NCBI RefSeq assembly: GCF_023650515.1
Contig: NZ_CP096016.1
Coordinates: 1,698,001 to 1,762,000, forward strand
DNA length: 64,000 nucleotides
DNA from: Alkalimarinus coralli
GTDB taxonomy: Bacteria > Pseudomonadota > Gammaproteobacteria > Pseudomonadales > Oleiphilaceae
Reading direction: 5' to 3'
Below the pieces are notes generated by a model, which had not been told where the DNA came from, did no database searches, and was given only the letters and a program-made list of their open reading frames with translations. The position numbers and the translations under genes are program-made. This document shows positions 46,055 to 55,761 of the stretch, in pieces (positions within the stretch are counted from its first letter, which is position 1; every line of letters begins with the position of its first letter).

Positions 46055-49000
46055 ATGCAAAAAATAATAAATTACCTTTTATTAACCCTACTATCCACAT
46101 GCTTAGCTGTTCAGGCCAACGCCTCAGAACTCCGGGCGAGTCCAAATGCCAATCGCAGCGCATCGGTATTACTGGAAGGTGCTTCACTAGTCGGCGACAC
46201 ATATATTTATGCAGAACCGACTTCGACAAGCACAAAACAGGTTCGCTTCTACCTTGATACTGGAACAAGCACACAGCCGACAAAAATAGAAAACCTTGAA
46301 CCGTACGATTTTGCAGGAACGCAACTAGACAATACCGCAATTGCATTTGATACCACTACTGTAACGGACGGATACCATAGCTTATCTGTAGAGATAGAAG
46401 ACAACTCCGGCAATATAGAAGTACTAGAGTCACAATTTTTGGTTGCCAATAGCGAGCCTAGCTTGGTACTTGGAAATGCCCTATTAAACGCAAGTGTAAC
46501 CGAAGGCTCCTCTCCGATTACCCTCAGCACCACTGTTTCTGCCAGTGATGGAACTAACTCCGTATATAATGTAACAGAGTCGACGTCTTGGCTTAACGTA
46601 TCCGGATCTTCCAGCACGACACCTTCAAATATTGATGTTGTTATAGATCCATCGTCATTGACGCCCGGTGAATACAATTCAGTTATAAATTTTACAGCGA
46701 CTGGGCTTCACCCCACTCAACTATCCATAACTCTATTGGTTACCGCTCAAGGTACAGGTGCTTATCAACTTTTGGTAAGCGACCAAAGTGATCGATCATC
46801 GCCATCTATATTGAACGATTCAACTCTGTCAGGCGACACTCACATATTTATTTCACCAGAAGATAATGTAAAACAGGTCCAGTTTTTCCTAGACAGCCCA
46901 CTAACAGACCCTGCCACAAAAATAGAGAACGTTAAGCCTTTTGATTTAGGCGGAACTCAAACAAACACAAACGCAATTCCGTATGATACCACCACACTTG
47001 TTGACGGTTTTCATACACTGCAGGCAAAAGTCATCATGAACGACTCTAGCGAAGAAGTCGTAACCGCAAACTTCTCAGTTGCAAACTCTACCAGTGGTTT
47101 TCTGTTTTCACCATCAATAATAAACGAAGATGTCATATCGGGTAGTTCACCACTTCAAATTAACGTATTGCTTGGCCTCAATGCAGCGGCTGACGGTTCT
47201 AGCCCGTTATATAGTGCGGTAAGTAGCGCACCCTGGCTTACCGTTAGCCCTTCCACTGGCTCAGCACCGGAAACCTTATTGGTAACACTTGATCCAACGG
47301 GTTTATCCAATGGAACGCATAACGCAAATATACAGGTTTCTTCACCTGGTTTTGAAACTGCTAGTTTGCCGGTAGCAATGACCGTTTCACAGTTTGGCCA
47401 TATATTGGAAGCCAGTTCCGGTACGATTAACATAAGTAGTACCCCAAACTCTGGCGAAGTATCGCAACTAGTGACCATTTCAACAAGCGACAACACCGCT
47501 ACAAACTATTCAGTAGCAAGTGATTCGAGCTGGTTGACAGTAACTTCACCTACCGGTTTAACTCCCGAAGACATTACCATCAAAGTGAATACCAATAGCC
47601 TGGCTAACGGTAGCTATCAAGGCGTACTGACGGTATCCGCCAGTTCATTCGACTCTATAAGCATTATTGTCAATGTTACAATCTCTGATAGTGACAAATG
47701 CGCCCCAGTGATTTGCTCAGCAATTAAAGTGCCTCTTCCTTATGAGTTAAACTTCGACACAGACAATGGGCACCTGTTAGACAAAAACAACATGGGCACA
47801 GGGTTTACTTATATCCAGCCCAGCAGCAATGGCGGGGGGCTGCTGAATAGTAAATTTGAAGTTGATACCGGCAGTGATAATCTGGTGCTAACCACAACAG
47901 CGGGAATACAATACCTTGCTAACAATAACCTTAACAATGCCTTGGGCGTCGGCTTCGCAGGCCCTAATCAAATAACCGACATATCAACAACGCTAATATC
48001 TCCCCCAGAAGGGTCGGGAAATTATGAGCAAGCCGGGCTGTGGTTTGGGTTTGATGAAGATCATTACGTTAAGCTAGTACTGCTTTCAACTCCCTCAGGC
48101 GCTACCGTTGAGTTAGCCTACGAGAGTGGCGGGGTAATCAGCAGTAGCACGTACGTTAATGTTCCCAACGTTTCATCCTCAGATCTTACGTTTAGAATAA
48201 TTGCAACGCCATCCAGCAAAACTGTCACCGGTTATTATTCAATTAATGGCGGCTTTGAACACAAGGTCGATACCTTAACCGTATCACCTGAAATGTTTAG
48301 CTTTGACGCAGCCGGTATTGACCCGGAAATTGGAACCCGATCTTTTGCAGGCATATTCGCAACAAACCGTCATAGCACGACAGAGCTGACCTATACATTT
48401 GATCACTTTACCGTTAAAGAAAACCTAACGCCTCCTGGCGGAACTAATTTTGACTTTACACGCAAGTCTTATGATATCAGCTTTCCAACCAGCATGGTCT
48501 GGGCTCCTGATGGCCGACTGTATGTAACTGAGCTATTTGGAACCATTCATGCGCTGACCTATGATGACAATCTTAACGTCATTGATGACGAAGTTATCAG
48601 TTCTTTAACCAGTACGCATGGGGGCAGACTTACATTAGGAATCACTTATCATCAAGATAGTGCGTCGGATCCTAGTGACTTTTCGCTTTGGGTTTCTCAT
48701 TCCAGCCCCTCAATTGACAATGGGGTTGCCAACTCAGGCACAGTATCAAGATTAAGCGGTACAGGTTTTGGCGTTGTTGAAGATATTGTCACGGGCCTCC
48801 CTAGAGCCAAAGCCAATCATGCACCAAACAGTCTACACTTTGGCCCAGATGATAGGCTATATATTGCAATTGGCGGAAACACTGGCGCAGGAGCTCCGGT
48901 TAACGTACCAACGGAATTCGGAGATCGAGCAGAGCAACCTCTTTCCGCAGCATTGGTGGTAGCTGATGTATTTGCTAGCGGGTTTGATGGAAGCTGCGCG

Positions 49001-50524
49001 AATAATGCTGATATTTATGGCCCAGCGCCTTGCGATGTGACCGCTTATTCTACCGGTCTTAGAAATACCTACGATTTTGTATTTCACTCGAATGGTTCAA
49101 TTTACGCCCCTGACAATGGTTTAGGCGTTACTGGCGCCTTCCCGGCGCAACCATTCCCAGACTGCTCTGGTTTTGCCAGCCCAACACCATGGACTCAAGG
49201 AGGTCAAAATCCACTTGAACAACCAGACTTACTACTACAATTAAAAGAAGGGATGTTTTATGGCCACCCAAACCCCTCTATAGACGAGTGCGTATTTAAA
49301 GATGGCAGTTACCAGGGAGTTACGCCTTCTCTAAATTATGAACCACCTCTTGCCATTATAGGAGCCCATACATCTTCAAATGGCATTATTGAGTATCAGT
49401 CAAATGCGGTCTGCGGTCAGCTTAAAGGAAACCTGCTAATTACCAACTACTCACTGGGCGATAACATTGTAAGAGTTCGGCTTGATGAGAGTGGGAATTC
49501 CGTGCTATCGCAGGAGAGTTTGGTCGGTAATTTTAATGACCCTCTAACACTCTCAGAAAACTCAAGTGGAGACATATTTGTAGCCGAGTTTGGAAGTGGA
49601 AAAATTACCTCGCTACGAGCTGTTTCTAGCGGATGTTGGGAGTCGCTTTCTGATTCACCAGAATCGCTGTTAGATTCAGGTAGTACCTCTTACAACGGAA
49701 AACTCTACACTGTTGGCGGTAAAACACCTTCTGGCCCAGTTAACAGCGTATTCGAATATTCGACCTCAACTGATACCTGGAGCCAACTTACCAACAAACC
49801 AGGAACCCCAGTAGAAAATCCTGCCGCAGTTGCGTTTAACAATGCGATATACGTTTTCGGCGGCTCCACTCTTCCCTTTTCTGGTGCAACTCATGAGGCA
49901 TATAGATACGACATCGCAAGTGACTCATGGAGCGCTATAGCCAATATGCCAACAGCGAGAGGGGGAATTAGAGCCGAAGTCATCAACGGCTTGATTTATA
50001 TTGCTGGCGGTATGGATCAATCTGGAGCCTCTATTAATACTCTAGAAATATATGATCCTGTTAGCAATTCCTGGTCGTCAGGCTCACCAATGAATGAGGT
50101 GAGGGATAACCCTGGAACAGCAGTCATAAATGGCAAGTTGTACGTTATTGGTGGACGAGAGCGTACATCAAATGGCGTAACAATAAATGGAACCAAGTCA
50201 TCAGGCGAGGTATACAACCCAGCAAACGATAGTTGGAACAGTATAGCCAATATGCCAACAGGAAGAAGGACAATGGTGGTTGGCGCACTCAACGAAAAAA
50301 TACAAGTAATTGGAGGAGAGTATAACCCCGCAGCTCCCGACTTTATGTTCAGGGAAAATGAAGAATATGACCCTGTTTTCGACACGTGGACGGCCCTCCC
50401 TATAACGCCTTATCCGAGGCACGGAGCTGCATTTTCTACAATCAATAATGCGCTTTACATAAATGGTGGCGGAGAAAAAGGAGGCAGTTCTTTTACAAAT
50501 ACAACCGAGAAGTTTACCCGCTAA
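46055..50524 (+). CDS. Very large secreted protein: Ig/BACON-like repeats, concanavalin-like domain, sorbosone dehydrogenase-like propeller, kelch repeats
   Basis: 1489 residues from ATG 46055 (GAGGGAAG upstream). Signal peptide ends near VQANA (residue ~24). Residues ~25-560 hold two copies of an Ig-like module followed by BACON-type beta modules (SSWLNVSGS-, APWLTVSPSTG-, SSWLTVTSPTG-like cores). About 570-805 is a concanavalin/DUF1349-like domain. About 810-1205 resembles glucose/sorbosone dehydrogenase propellers (FPTSMVWAPDGRLYVTELFG, GPDDRLYIAIGGNTG). About 1210-1489 has five kelch repeats (GKLYVIGG-type). No anchor or PEP-CTERM signal is visible at the C-terminus. Catalysis is unproven; carbohydrate binding or oxidation is plausible. 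Confidence 0.82.
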   Translation: MQKIINYLLLTLLSTCLAVQANASELRASPNANRSASVLLEGASLVGDTYIYAEPTSTSTKQVRFYLDTGTSTQPTKIENLEPYDFAGTQLDNTAIAFDTTTVTDGYHSLSVEIEDNSGNIEVLESQFLVANSEPSLVLGNALLNASVTEGSSPITLSTTVSASDGTNSVYNVTESTSWLNVSGSSSTTPSNIDVVIDPSSLTPGEYNSVINFTATGLHPTQLSITLLVTAQGTGAYQLLVSDQSDRSSPSILNDSTLSGDTHIFISPEDNVKQVQFFLDSPLTDPATKIENVKPFDLGGTQTNTNAIPYDTTTLVDGFHTLQAKVIMNDSSEEVVTANFSVANSTSGFLFSPSIINEDVISGSSPLQINVLLGLNAAADGSSPLYSAVSSAPWLTVSPSTGSAPETLLVTLDPTGLSNGTHNANIQVSSPGFETASLPVAMTVSQFGHILEASSGTINISSTPNSGEVSQLVTISTSDNTATNYSVASDSSWLTVTSPTGLTPEDITIKVNTNSLANGSYQGVLTVSASSFDSISIIVNVTISDSDKCAPVICSAIKVPLPYELNFDTDNGHLLDKNNMGTGFTYIQPSSNGGGLLNSKFEVDTGSDNLVLTTTAGIQYLANNNLNNALGVGFAGPNQITDISTTLISPPEGSGNYEQAGLWFGFDEDHYVKLVLLSTPSGATVELAYESGGVISSSTYVNVPNVSSSDLTFRIIATPSSKTVTGYYSINGGFEHKVDTLTVSPEMFSFDAAGIDPEIGTRSFAGIFATNRHSTTELTYTFDHFTVKENLTPPGGTNFDFTRKSYDISFPTSMVWAPDGRLYVTELFGTIHALTYDDNLNVIDDEVISSLTSTHGGRLTLGITYHQDSASDPSDFSLWVSHSSPSIDNGVANSGTVSRLSGTGFGVVEDIVTGLPRAKANHAPNSLHFGPDDRLYIAIGGNTGAGAPVNVPTEFGDRAEQPLSAALVVADVFASGFDGSCANNADIYGPAPCDVTAYSTGLRNTYDFVFHSNGSIYAPDNGLGVTGAFPAQPFPDCSGFASPTPWTQGGQNPLEQPDLLLQLKEGMFYGHPNPSIDECVFKDGSYQGVTPSLNYEPPLAIIGAHTSSNGIIEYQSNAVCGQLKGNLLITNYSLGDNIVRVRLDESGNSVLSQESLVGNFNDPLTLSENSSGDIFVAEFGSGKITSLRAVSSGCWESLSDSPESLLDSGSTSYNGKLYTVGGKTPSGPVNSVFEYSTSTDTWSQLTNKPGTPVENPAAVAFNNAIYVFGGSTLPFSGATHEAYRYDIASDSWSAIANMPTARGGIRAEVINGLIYIAGGMDQSGASINTLEIYDPVSNSWSSGSPMNEVRDNPGTAVINGKLYVIGGRERTSNGVTINGTKSSGEVYNPANDSWNSIANMPTGRRTMVVGALNEKIQVIGGEYNPAAPDFMFRENEEYDPVFDTWTALPITPYPRHGAAFSTINNALYINGGGEKGGSSFTNTTEKFTR

Positions 50525-50901
50525 ACAGCAATACTCCGGTAAAGGGACTCCCCTTTACCGGAGCAGTCAATGCAGCTATTACCCCGTTAGCAACATCATA
50601 AAGTCTGTTTTAGGTTCAAATAAAGATTAGGATACGGAAGTCACGTTTACTCGAAGAAATATACTTACTGAATGTCTTCGTCACAGTTAAGCCCCTCGCC
50701 CCCAACAGCACACGTAATAAGTCATTAGTGCTTCTTCAACTACGACCCACCAATTAGCCCAAAAAATTGATTTTGCAGCTATTAAAGTAAAAATTATTTT
50801 GTGATAGTCGATAGTAATTTTTACACTATGGCCACTCTATGCGGTATATTGATTACTCGTTTTACCGTTAGGCAACAATAAGACTCAAAGAGCAAATAGC
50901 G
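50525..50901. other. Intergenic region, 377 bp
   Basis: Besides a stem-loop right after the kelch gene (50534-50563) it has a second inverted repeat, GTAAAAATTA (50787-50796) and TAATTTTTAC (50815-50824), about 80 bases before the recombinase start. No gene was recognised. Confidence 0.55.
50534..50563 (+). terminator. Strong hairpin after the kelch gene
   Basis: Perfect 13-bp stem CTCCGGTAAAGGG / CCCTTTACCGGAG with an ACTC loop, 10 bases after the stop. No T-run follows, so it is terminator-like only. Confidence 0.65.
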
Positions 50902-52152
50902 TTGAAATATAAACATAAAAGCCCCCTCCCCCTGTTCGACACGCTTAAAGTGATGCTAGAAGAGAAGTACGAGAAAAACCCAACTGTGCTGGCTCGTATA
51001 AAGTCAGATGCACCAGCCAATGCCGAATCAGATTATAATATTGCCTGTGAGTTTTTATGCAGTTATCGGGGTAGTGCCGATACGTTTGCGTCGTATCGCC
51101 GAGAAGTTGAGCGTCTATTGCAATGGGCCTGGTTCGTGGCAGGTATTAGCCTCAAAGACATACGACGTTCTGAAATAGATGACTTTCTGGACTTTTGTCA
51201 ACATCCCCCTAAGGAGTGGATTGGTTTGAAAACGGTTTCTCGCTTTGTTGACCAGCATGGGCAACGCGTTATTAACCGGGAGTGGCGACCTTTTGTTTCT
51301 AAAGTGGGTAAAGTTGAGTACTCGTCTGAACATACGCCAGATATCAATAACTGGGTATTATCACAAAAATCATTTCAAGCGATCTTTTCAATTCTCAGTA
51401 GCTTCTTTAACTTTCTGATTCAGGAAGAACACAGTGACGTCAACCCTATTGCCCTTATTCGCCAAAAGAGTAAATTCATCCGCAAAAAGCAGAGCGAAAA
51501 GATTCGCCGCTTATCTGATTTACAATGGGAATATGTAATTGAAACAGCAGAAATAATGGCGCAACAAAACCCGCTTGTGCACGAGCGAACGCTGTTTGTC
51601 ATGAACGCGCTGTATGGCATGTATCTGCGTATTTCCGAACTGACACAAAGTGAGCGCTGGTACCCCAAAATGGGAGACTTTCAGCTAGATATGGATGGCA
51701 ATTGGTGGTTTATCACTGTTGGTAAGGGTAACAAAGAGCGATCAGTTTCTGTCAGTGATGAAATGCTGGCCGCTTTAAAGCGCTACCGAACCTATAGGAA
51801 TTTATCTGTTTTACCCTACCCGGGAGAGCAGACTCCACTCATCCCAAAAACCAGGGGAACGGGTGCTGTATCAAGCACGCGTCAGATCAGAAATATTGTA
51901 CAAACTTGTTTTGATGCAGCCGTCAAACGGATGGTTGAAGATGGGTTCATTGAGGATTCTGAGCGGCTAAAAACAGCGACGGTTCACTGGCTCCGCCACA
52001 CAGGAATCTCCGACGATGTTAAGCGCCGCCCAAGAGAACACGTAAGAGATGATGCCGGGCACGGCTCAAGCGCAATTACTGACAAGTATATTGACGTTGA
52101 ACTGCGTGAAAGGCATGCGTCGGCGCGAAAGAAGTCTATTAAGCCAAGCTAA
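50902..52152 (+). CDS. Tyrosine recombinase/integrase
   Basis: 416 residues from a TTG at 50902, the first possible start after an upstream stop; an internal start is possible. The N-terminal ~60-210 is a SAM-like core-binding domain (ASYRREVERLLQWAWFVAG). The catalytic domain has the first Arg in LYGMYLRISELTQSERW, Lys in VGKGNKERSVSV, the box HWLRHTGISDD, GHGSSAITDKYIDVE with the nucleophile Tyr. All expected residues are present. Larger than XerC/D (about 300). No phage or island genes are beside it. Confidence 0.88.
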   Translation: MKYKHKSPLPLFDTLKVMLEEKYEKNPTVLARIKSDAPANAESDYNIACEFLCSYRGSADTFASYRREVERLLQWAWFVAGISLKDIRRSEIDDFLDFCQHPPKEWIGLKTVSRFVDQHGQRVINREWRPFVSKVGKVEYSSEHTPDINNWVLSQKSFQAIFSILSSFFNFLIQEEHSDVNPIALIRQKSKFIRKKQSEKIRRLSDLQWEYVIETAEIMAQQNPLVHERTLFVMNALYGMYLRISELTQSERWYPKMGDFQLDMDGNWWFITVGKGNKERSVSVSDEMLAALKRYRTYRNLSVLPYPGEQTPLIPKTRGTGAVSSTRQIRNIVQTCFDAAVKRMVEDGFIEDSERLKTATVHWLRHTGISDDVKRRPREHVRDDAGHGSSAITDKYIDVELRERHASARKKSIKPS

Positions 52153-52249
52153 CAGTCGGCTAATCTAAAAGAATATAAGCATACGCAGCATTAACCTACG
52201 TTATTTACTAAAGCGACTTACACACCGTAGGAATTATTGCTACAATTTT

Positions 52250-52510
52250 GTGTCGCTCAACTCAATGTATGGTTATATTATGGATGATTGGAAAGTTTCA
52301 ATAAAACAGCAACTTGTGACACATAGTTCAGGTAGTGTCTTTAAGTTTAATGGTCGACCCGGGTCAACAAATTACGGCGTTTCCCCCTCATTTAATAGTA
52401 CAAACCTCACTGCACTGGAACAGGTTCAGTTGATCCGAAAAGCGGTCAGCGTGTATCAACAATCGACTGAGGAAATAAATGCACACCTTCAAGAGCTTGA
52501 GACATCATAA
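52250..52510 (+). CDS. Hypothetical small protein
   Basis: Up to 86 residues from GTG 52250, or 76 from ATG 52280; none of the starts has a strong ribosome site. The C-terminus is helical and acidic (ALEQVQLIRKAVSVYQQSTEEINAHLQELETS). No signal peptide, membrane segment or known motif. It lies about 100 bases after the recombinase. I do not recognise it. Confidence 0.45.
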   Translation: MSLNSMYGYIMDDWKVSIKQQLVTHSSGSVFKFNGRPGSTNYGVSPSFNSTNLTALEQVQLIRKAVSVYQQSTEEINAHLQELETS

Positions 52511-52564
52511 ACGCTGTTGTTAAACAAATAGTCTTCGGTTCTGAGAAAATTTGAACTTCTGCGG

Positions 52565-53191
52565 CTATATCCGGGCTGAAAGCTCGTATATTTCATTCCA
52601 CTGTTTATCCGCAATAAGCTTGCGTGAAGCAACCCAGGAACCACCAATAGACTTCACGTTGCTCAGTTCAAGGTACTTAAGGTAGTCCAGCTCACTGATC
52701 CCCCCTGTCGGGCAAAAGATAACGTTAGGAAAAGGCCCGGAGAACGCTTTCAACATATCAACACCGCCGGCCTGGGCCGCCGGATAAAACTTTAAGAAAT
52801 TAAACCCATTACTTGTCGCTGTCATAATTTCTGTTGCTGTAGCAACGCCGGGTAAATAAGCTAATCCATGTTTCTCGGCTTGTTCGGCAATATCAAGTGA
52901 AAAGCCAGGGCTTACAATAAAACGCCCACCCGCTTTTGCAACGTCTGCGACCTGTTCAGGCCTCACTACTGTTCCTGCACCCACAATAATATCGGGAAAA
53001 CTGCCAGCCAGGATATGTATTGCTTTAAGCGCTGCGGGTGTTCGTAACGTAATTTCAATTAATCGAATTCCGCCTTTGGTAAGTGCGCCTGCAAGTGATA
53101 TTGCATCTTCAGCATCATCAATCACAATAACCGGAATAACGGGCTTGGTATGCAATAACCAAGCATCAAACATAGCATCGGATTTATTCAT
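52565..53191 (-). CDS. eda: 2-Keto-3-deoxy-6-phosphogluconate aldolase
   Basis: 208 residues from ATG 53191, eight bases after AAGGA; the frame extends to 53221 without better support. It splits KDPG to pyruvate and glyceraldehyde-3-phosphate. Visible motifs are the catalytic Glu in LIEITLRTPAAL, GAGTVVRPEQV, the Schiff-base Lys in FNFLKFYPA and CPTGGISELDY. Last gene of zwf-pgl-edd-eda, 40 bases after edd. Length is normal. Confidence 0.94.
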   Translation of the reverse strand: MNKSDAMFDAWLLHTKPVIPVIVIDDAEDAISLAGALTKGGIRLIEITLRTPAALKAIHILAGSFPDIIVGAGTVVRPEQVADVAKAGGRFIVSPGFSLDIAEQAEKHGLAYLPGVATATEIMTATSNGFNFLKFYPAAQAGGVDMLKAFSGPFPNVIFCPTGGISELDYLKYLELSNVKSIGGSWVASRKLIADKQWNEIYELSARI

Positions 53192-53231
53192 CAGTTGTTT
53201 CCTTATATCCTTGAAGGGCAAGTAATTGTCG

Positions 53232-55037
53232 CTATTGAAACGTTGTAGCCCCCTCCTCTGCTGATGTTGCTCTCGATCTCATGCCTTGAAACAACCCTCT
53301 TCCCAGACTGCTTGAACTTTGCTTGAGACTCTCATTGGTAAACTGCTTCAGTCTGGACTGGAGGTCTGCATTAACTGACAGAGTGCCTTTAACCGCATCA
53401 ATGTCTATAACATCTCCCTCAGCGATCACTGCAATAGCCCCCCCTGCATTACTTTCCGGGGTGACATGAATCACCGATAACACTTTACCCGATGCACCCG
53501 ATAAACGCCCATCCGTCACTAACGCAACGTTATAGCCTCTATCCTGTAATACGCCCAACACAGGCATAAGCTTATGCAGTTCGGGCATTCCGTTCGCGCG
53601 TGGCCCCTGCTCTTTTACCACTACAACACAATCTTTATCTAGCAACCCTTCTTCAAAGGCCTGTTTAACGGCTTCCTGCGAACAAAAGACGGCTGCTGGA
53701 GCTTTGATTTTGTGATGCTTTTCGGGCACAGACGATAGTTTTACAATGGCCCGTCCAATATCTCCGGCAATCAAACAGAGGCCGCCGCTGGCTGCAAAGG
53801 GGTCAGAACCTATTCTGATAATACTTTTATCAAGGCTCTCAGTGGAGGCTGTCCAGGACAAAGTTTGATTGCCCAATGAAGGTCTCTGAGTATACTTTTC
53901 AAGTCCTTGCCCCATAATCGTCGCTACATCGCGGTGCAGCATACCAAGCTCAAGAAGCTCCTTAATAACCAGTGGGACACCTCCTGCGTGATGAAACTGA
54001 TTAATATCAGCATCCCCACTAGGGTAGACCCGAGCGAGCAAAGGAACGACGGCTGACAATGCTGAAAAATCATCCCAATTGATCACTATCCCAGCGGCAC
54101 GAGCAATCGCAACAAGATGAATGGTATGATTGGTAGAGCCTCCAGTGGCAATAAGCCCAATCATTGCGTTTACAACGGACTTTTCGTCAATCATTTTTCC
54201 CAGTGGGGTATAGTGATCAGTAAGTGCTGTAATTTTGCATATTTGTTCCGCGGCCGATACTGTCAGTGCATCCCGCAATTCAGTGCCAGGCGGAATAAAA
54301 GATGAACCAGGAAGATGCAGACCAAGAAACTCCATCAGCATCTGATTACTATTCGCCGTCCCGTAAAACGTGCAAGTACCAGGAGAGTGGTAGGACTTAA
54401 CTTCTGCTTCGAGCAATTGGTCTTTACTTATTAAACCTTCTGCATACTGCTGCCTGATGTGCGCTTTTTGTTTATTCGGTAAACCTGTTGGCATAGGGCC
54501 TGCTGGTACAAATACCGCTGGCAGGTGACCAAACTCCAAAGCCGCGATTAGCAGGCCGGGCACAATCTTGTCGCAAACTCCCAAGTACAGAGCGCCGTCA
54601 AAAACGTTGTGGCTCAATGCAACTGCGGCGGACATCGCTATGACATCACGGCTCAGTAGCGAAAGCTCCATACCTGGCTGGCCTTGAGTAATGCCATCGC
54701 ACATTGCCGGAACACCAGCGGCAAACTGCGCGACATGCCCCTTTCTAGCAACGGCTTCCTTTATAAGTTTCGGGTATGCGCTATACGGTTGGTGCGCTGA
54801 AAGTAACTCATTATAGGCAGAGATAATAGCGATATTTGCATGCTGCTCACGCTGTTTAAGAATTAACTTTTCGTGGTCTGTGGACGCCGCCACATCATGC
54901 GCCAAGTTGGTACAGCTTACCTGGCTTCTTGCTGGGCCTTGCACAAACGCCGTCTCAACCTTGTTAAGATAGGCAGCCCTGCTTTGCGCACTGCGATGCA
55001 AAATTCGATCTGTAATCATAGATATGGTTTTGTTCAT
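53232..55037 (-). CDS. edd: 6-Phosphogluconate dehydratase
   Basis: 601 residues, close to the usual 608. It dehydrates 6-phosphogluconate to KDPG using an iron-sulfur cluster. Features are the IlvD/Edd signature around [55 protein letters not shown] and [22 protein letters not shown]. It begins one base after the pgl stop, so the two are coupled. Confidence 0.95.
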   Translation of the reverse strand: MNKTISMITDRILHRSAQSRAAYLNKVETAFVQGPARSQVSCTNLAHDVAASTDHEKLILKQREQHANIAIISAYNELLSAHQPYSAYPKLIKEAVARKGHVAQFAAGVPAMCDGITQGQPGMELSLLSRDVIAMSAAVALSHNVFDGALYLGVCDKIVPGLLIAALEFGHLPAVFVPAGPMPTGLPNKQKAHIRQQYAEGLISKDQLLEAEVKSYHSPGTCTFYGTANSNQMLMEFLGLHLPGSSFIPPGTELRDALTVSAAEQICKITALTDHYTPLGKMIDEKSVVNAMIGLIATGGSTNHTIHLVAIARAAGIVINWDDFSALSAVVPLLARVYPSGDADINQFHHAGGVPLVIKELLELGMLHRDVATIMGQGLEKYTQRPSLGNQTLSWTASTESLDKSIIRIGSDPFAASGGLCLIAGDIGRAIVKLSSVPEKHHKIKAPAAVFCSQEAVKQAFEEGLLDKDCVVVVKEQGPRANGMPELHKLMPVLGVLQDRGYNVALVTDGRLSGASGKVLSVIHVTPESNAGGAIAVIAEGDVIDIDAVKGTLSVNADLQSRLKQFTNESLKQSSSSLGRGLFQGMRSRATSAEEGATTFQ

Positions 55038-55038
55038 A

Positions 55039-55761
55039 TCAGCTCGCCTTGTTATCGCTAGTAGCCGCCCAAAATACGGTTACCGGAACAGCGTCTTGTT
55101 TGAGTACTGCTGTAATGGGTAAGTTTGGCACCGCACTTGCGTTAATCTCTTTGCAAGCACGCCTATATACGGCCAATTTATCTTCACCTGTCATTAGCAG
55201 ATAGATTTTCTTTGCTGTTAGAATTTTGGCTAGAGTAAGAGATATTCGCTCCTTTGGCTCTGACGGAGCAAAGGTCGCCAGGCACTGCCTGGAACTGCTT
55301 AGATCCAACCCTTTTGCTAAAACATCGGAATGCGGAAACAGCGAAGCAAAATGGCCATCAGCCCCCATCCCTAATATGACCAAGTCTAAAGATGGGAGTT
55401 CATTTTGAAGATACTTTTCGAGCTCAGCTTCAGCCTTTTCTGCTGAAGGATGATGAGTTTTAAGGCTGATAAAACGAGCACCTTGAGCGCTATTCTGTAA
55501 TAAGTGCTGCCTAACCATTCTCTCATTACTCGCAGTATGATCAACAGGTACCCAACGCTCATCTGTTAAGGTTATCGTGACGTTATGCCAGCTCAAATCG
55601 ACTAAGGAAAGACCGTCGTATAGGTTAACAGGTGTTGTTCCGCCACTGACCGCGAGACTAGTTTCGCCCGACTCTTTTATAGACCTCGAAATATCTCGTG
55701 CAATTGTATCTACAAGCTCGTTGAGCATTTCCTGATGGTTATTAAATAATCGCTCAATCAC
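55039..55761 (-). CDS. pgl: 6-Phosphogluconolactonase
   Basis: 240 residues, DevB/SOL-type. [20 protein letters not shown] near the start, [19 protein letters not shown], and [19 protein letters not shown] with the active-site His. It hydrolyses 6-phosphogluconolactone. The start overlaps the zwf stop by four bases (ATGA) and the end is one base from edd, so all are on one transcript. Confidence 0.94.
   Translation of the reverse strand: MIERLFNNHQEMLNELVDTIARDISRSIKESGETSLAVSGGTTPVNLYDGLSLVDLSWHNVTITLTDERWVPVDHTASNERMVRQHLLQNSAQGARFISLKTHHPSAEKAEAELEKYLQNELPSLDLVILGMGADGHFASLFPHSDVLAKGLDLSSSRQCLATFAPSEPKERISLTLAKILTAKKIYLLMTGEDKLAVYRRACKEINASAVPNLPITAVLKQDAVPVTVFWAATSDNKAS

Noticed and set aside
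40256-50524. PEP-CTERM sorting tails on the large proteins flanking xrtA
   Set aside because: The ends (SSPVRATLK and NTTEKFTR) have neither a PEP motif, a hydrophobic helix nor a basic cluster.
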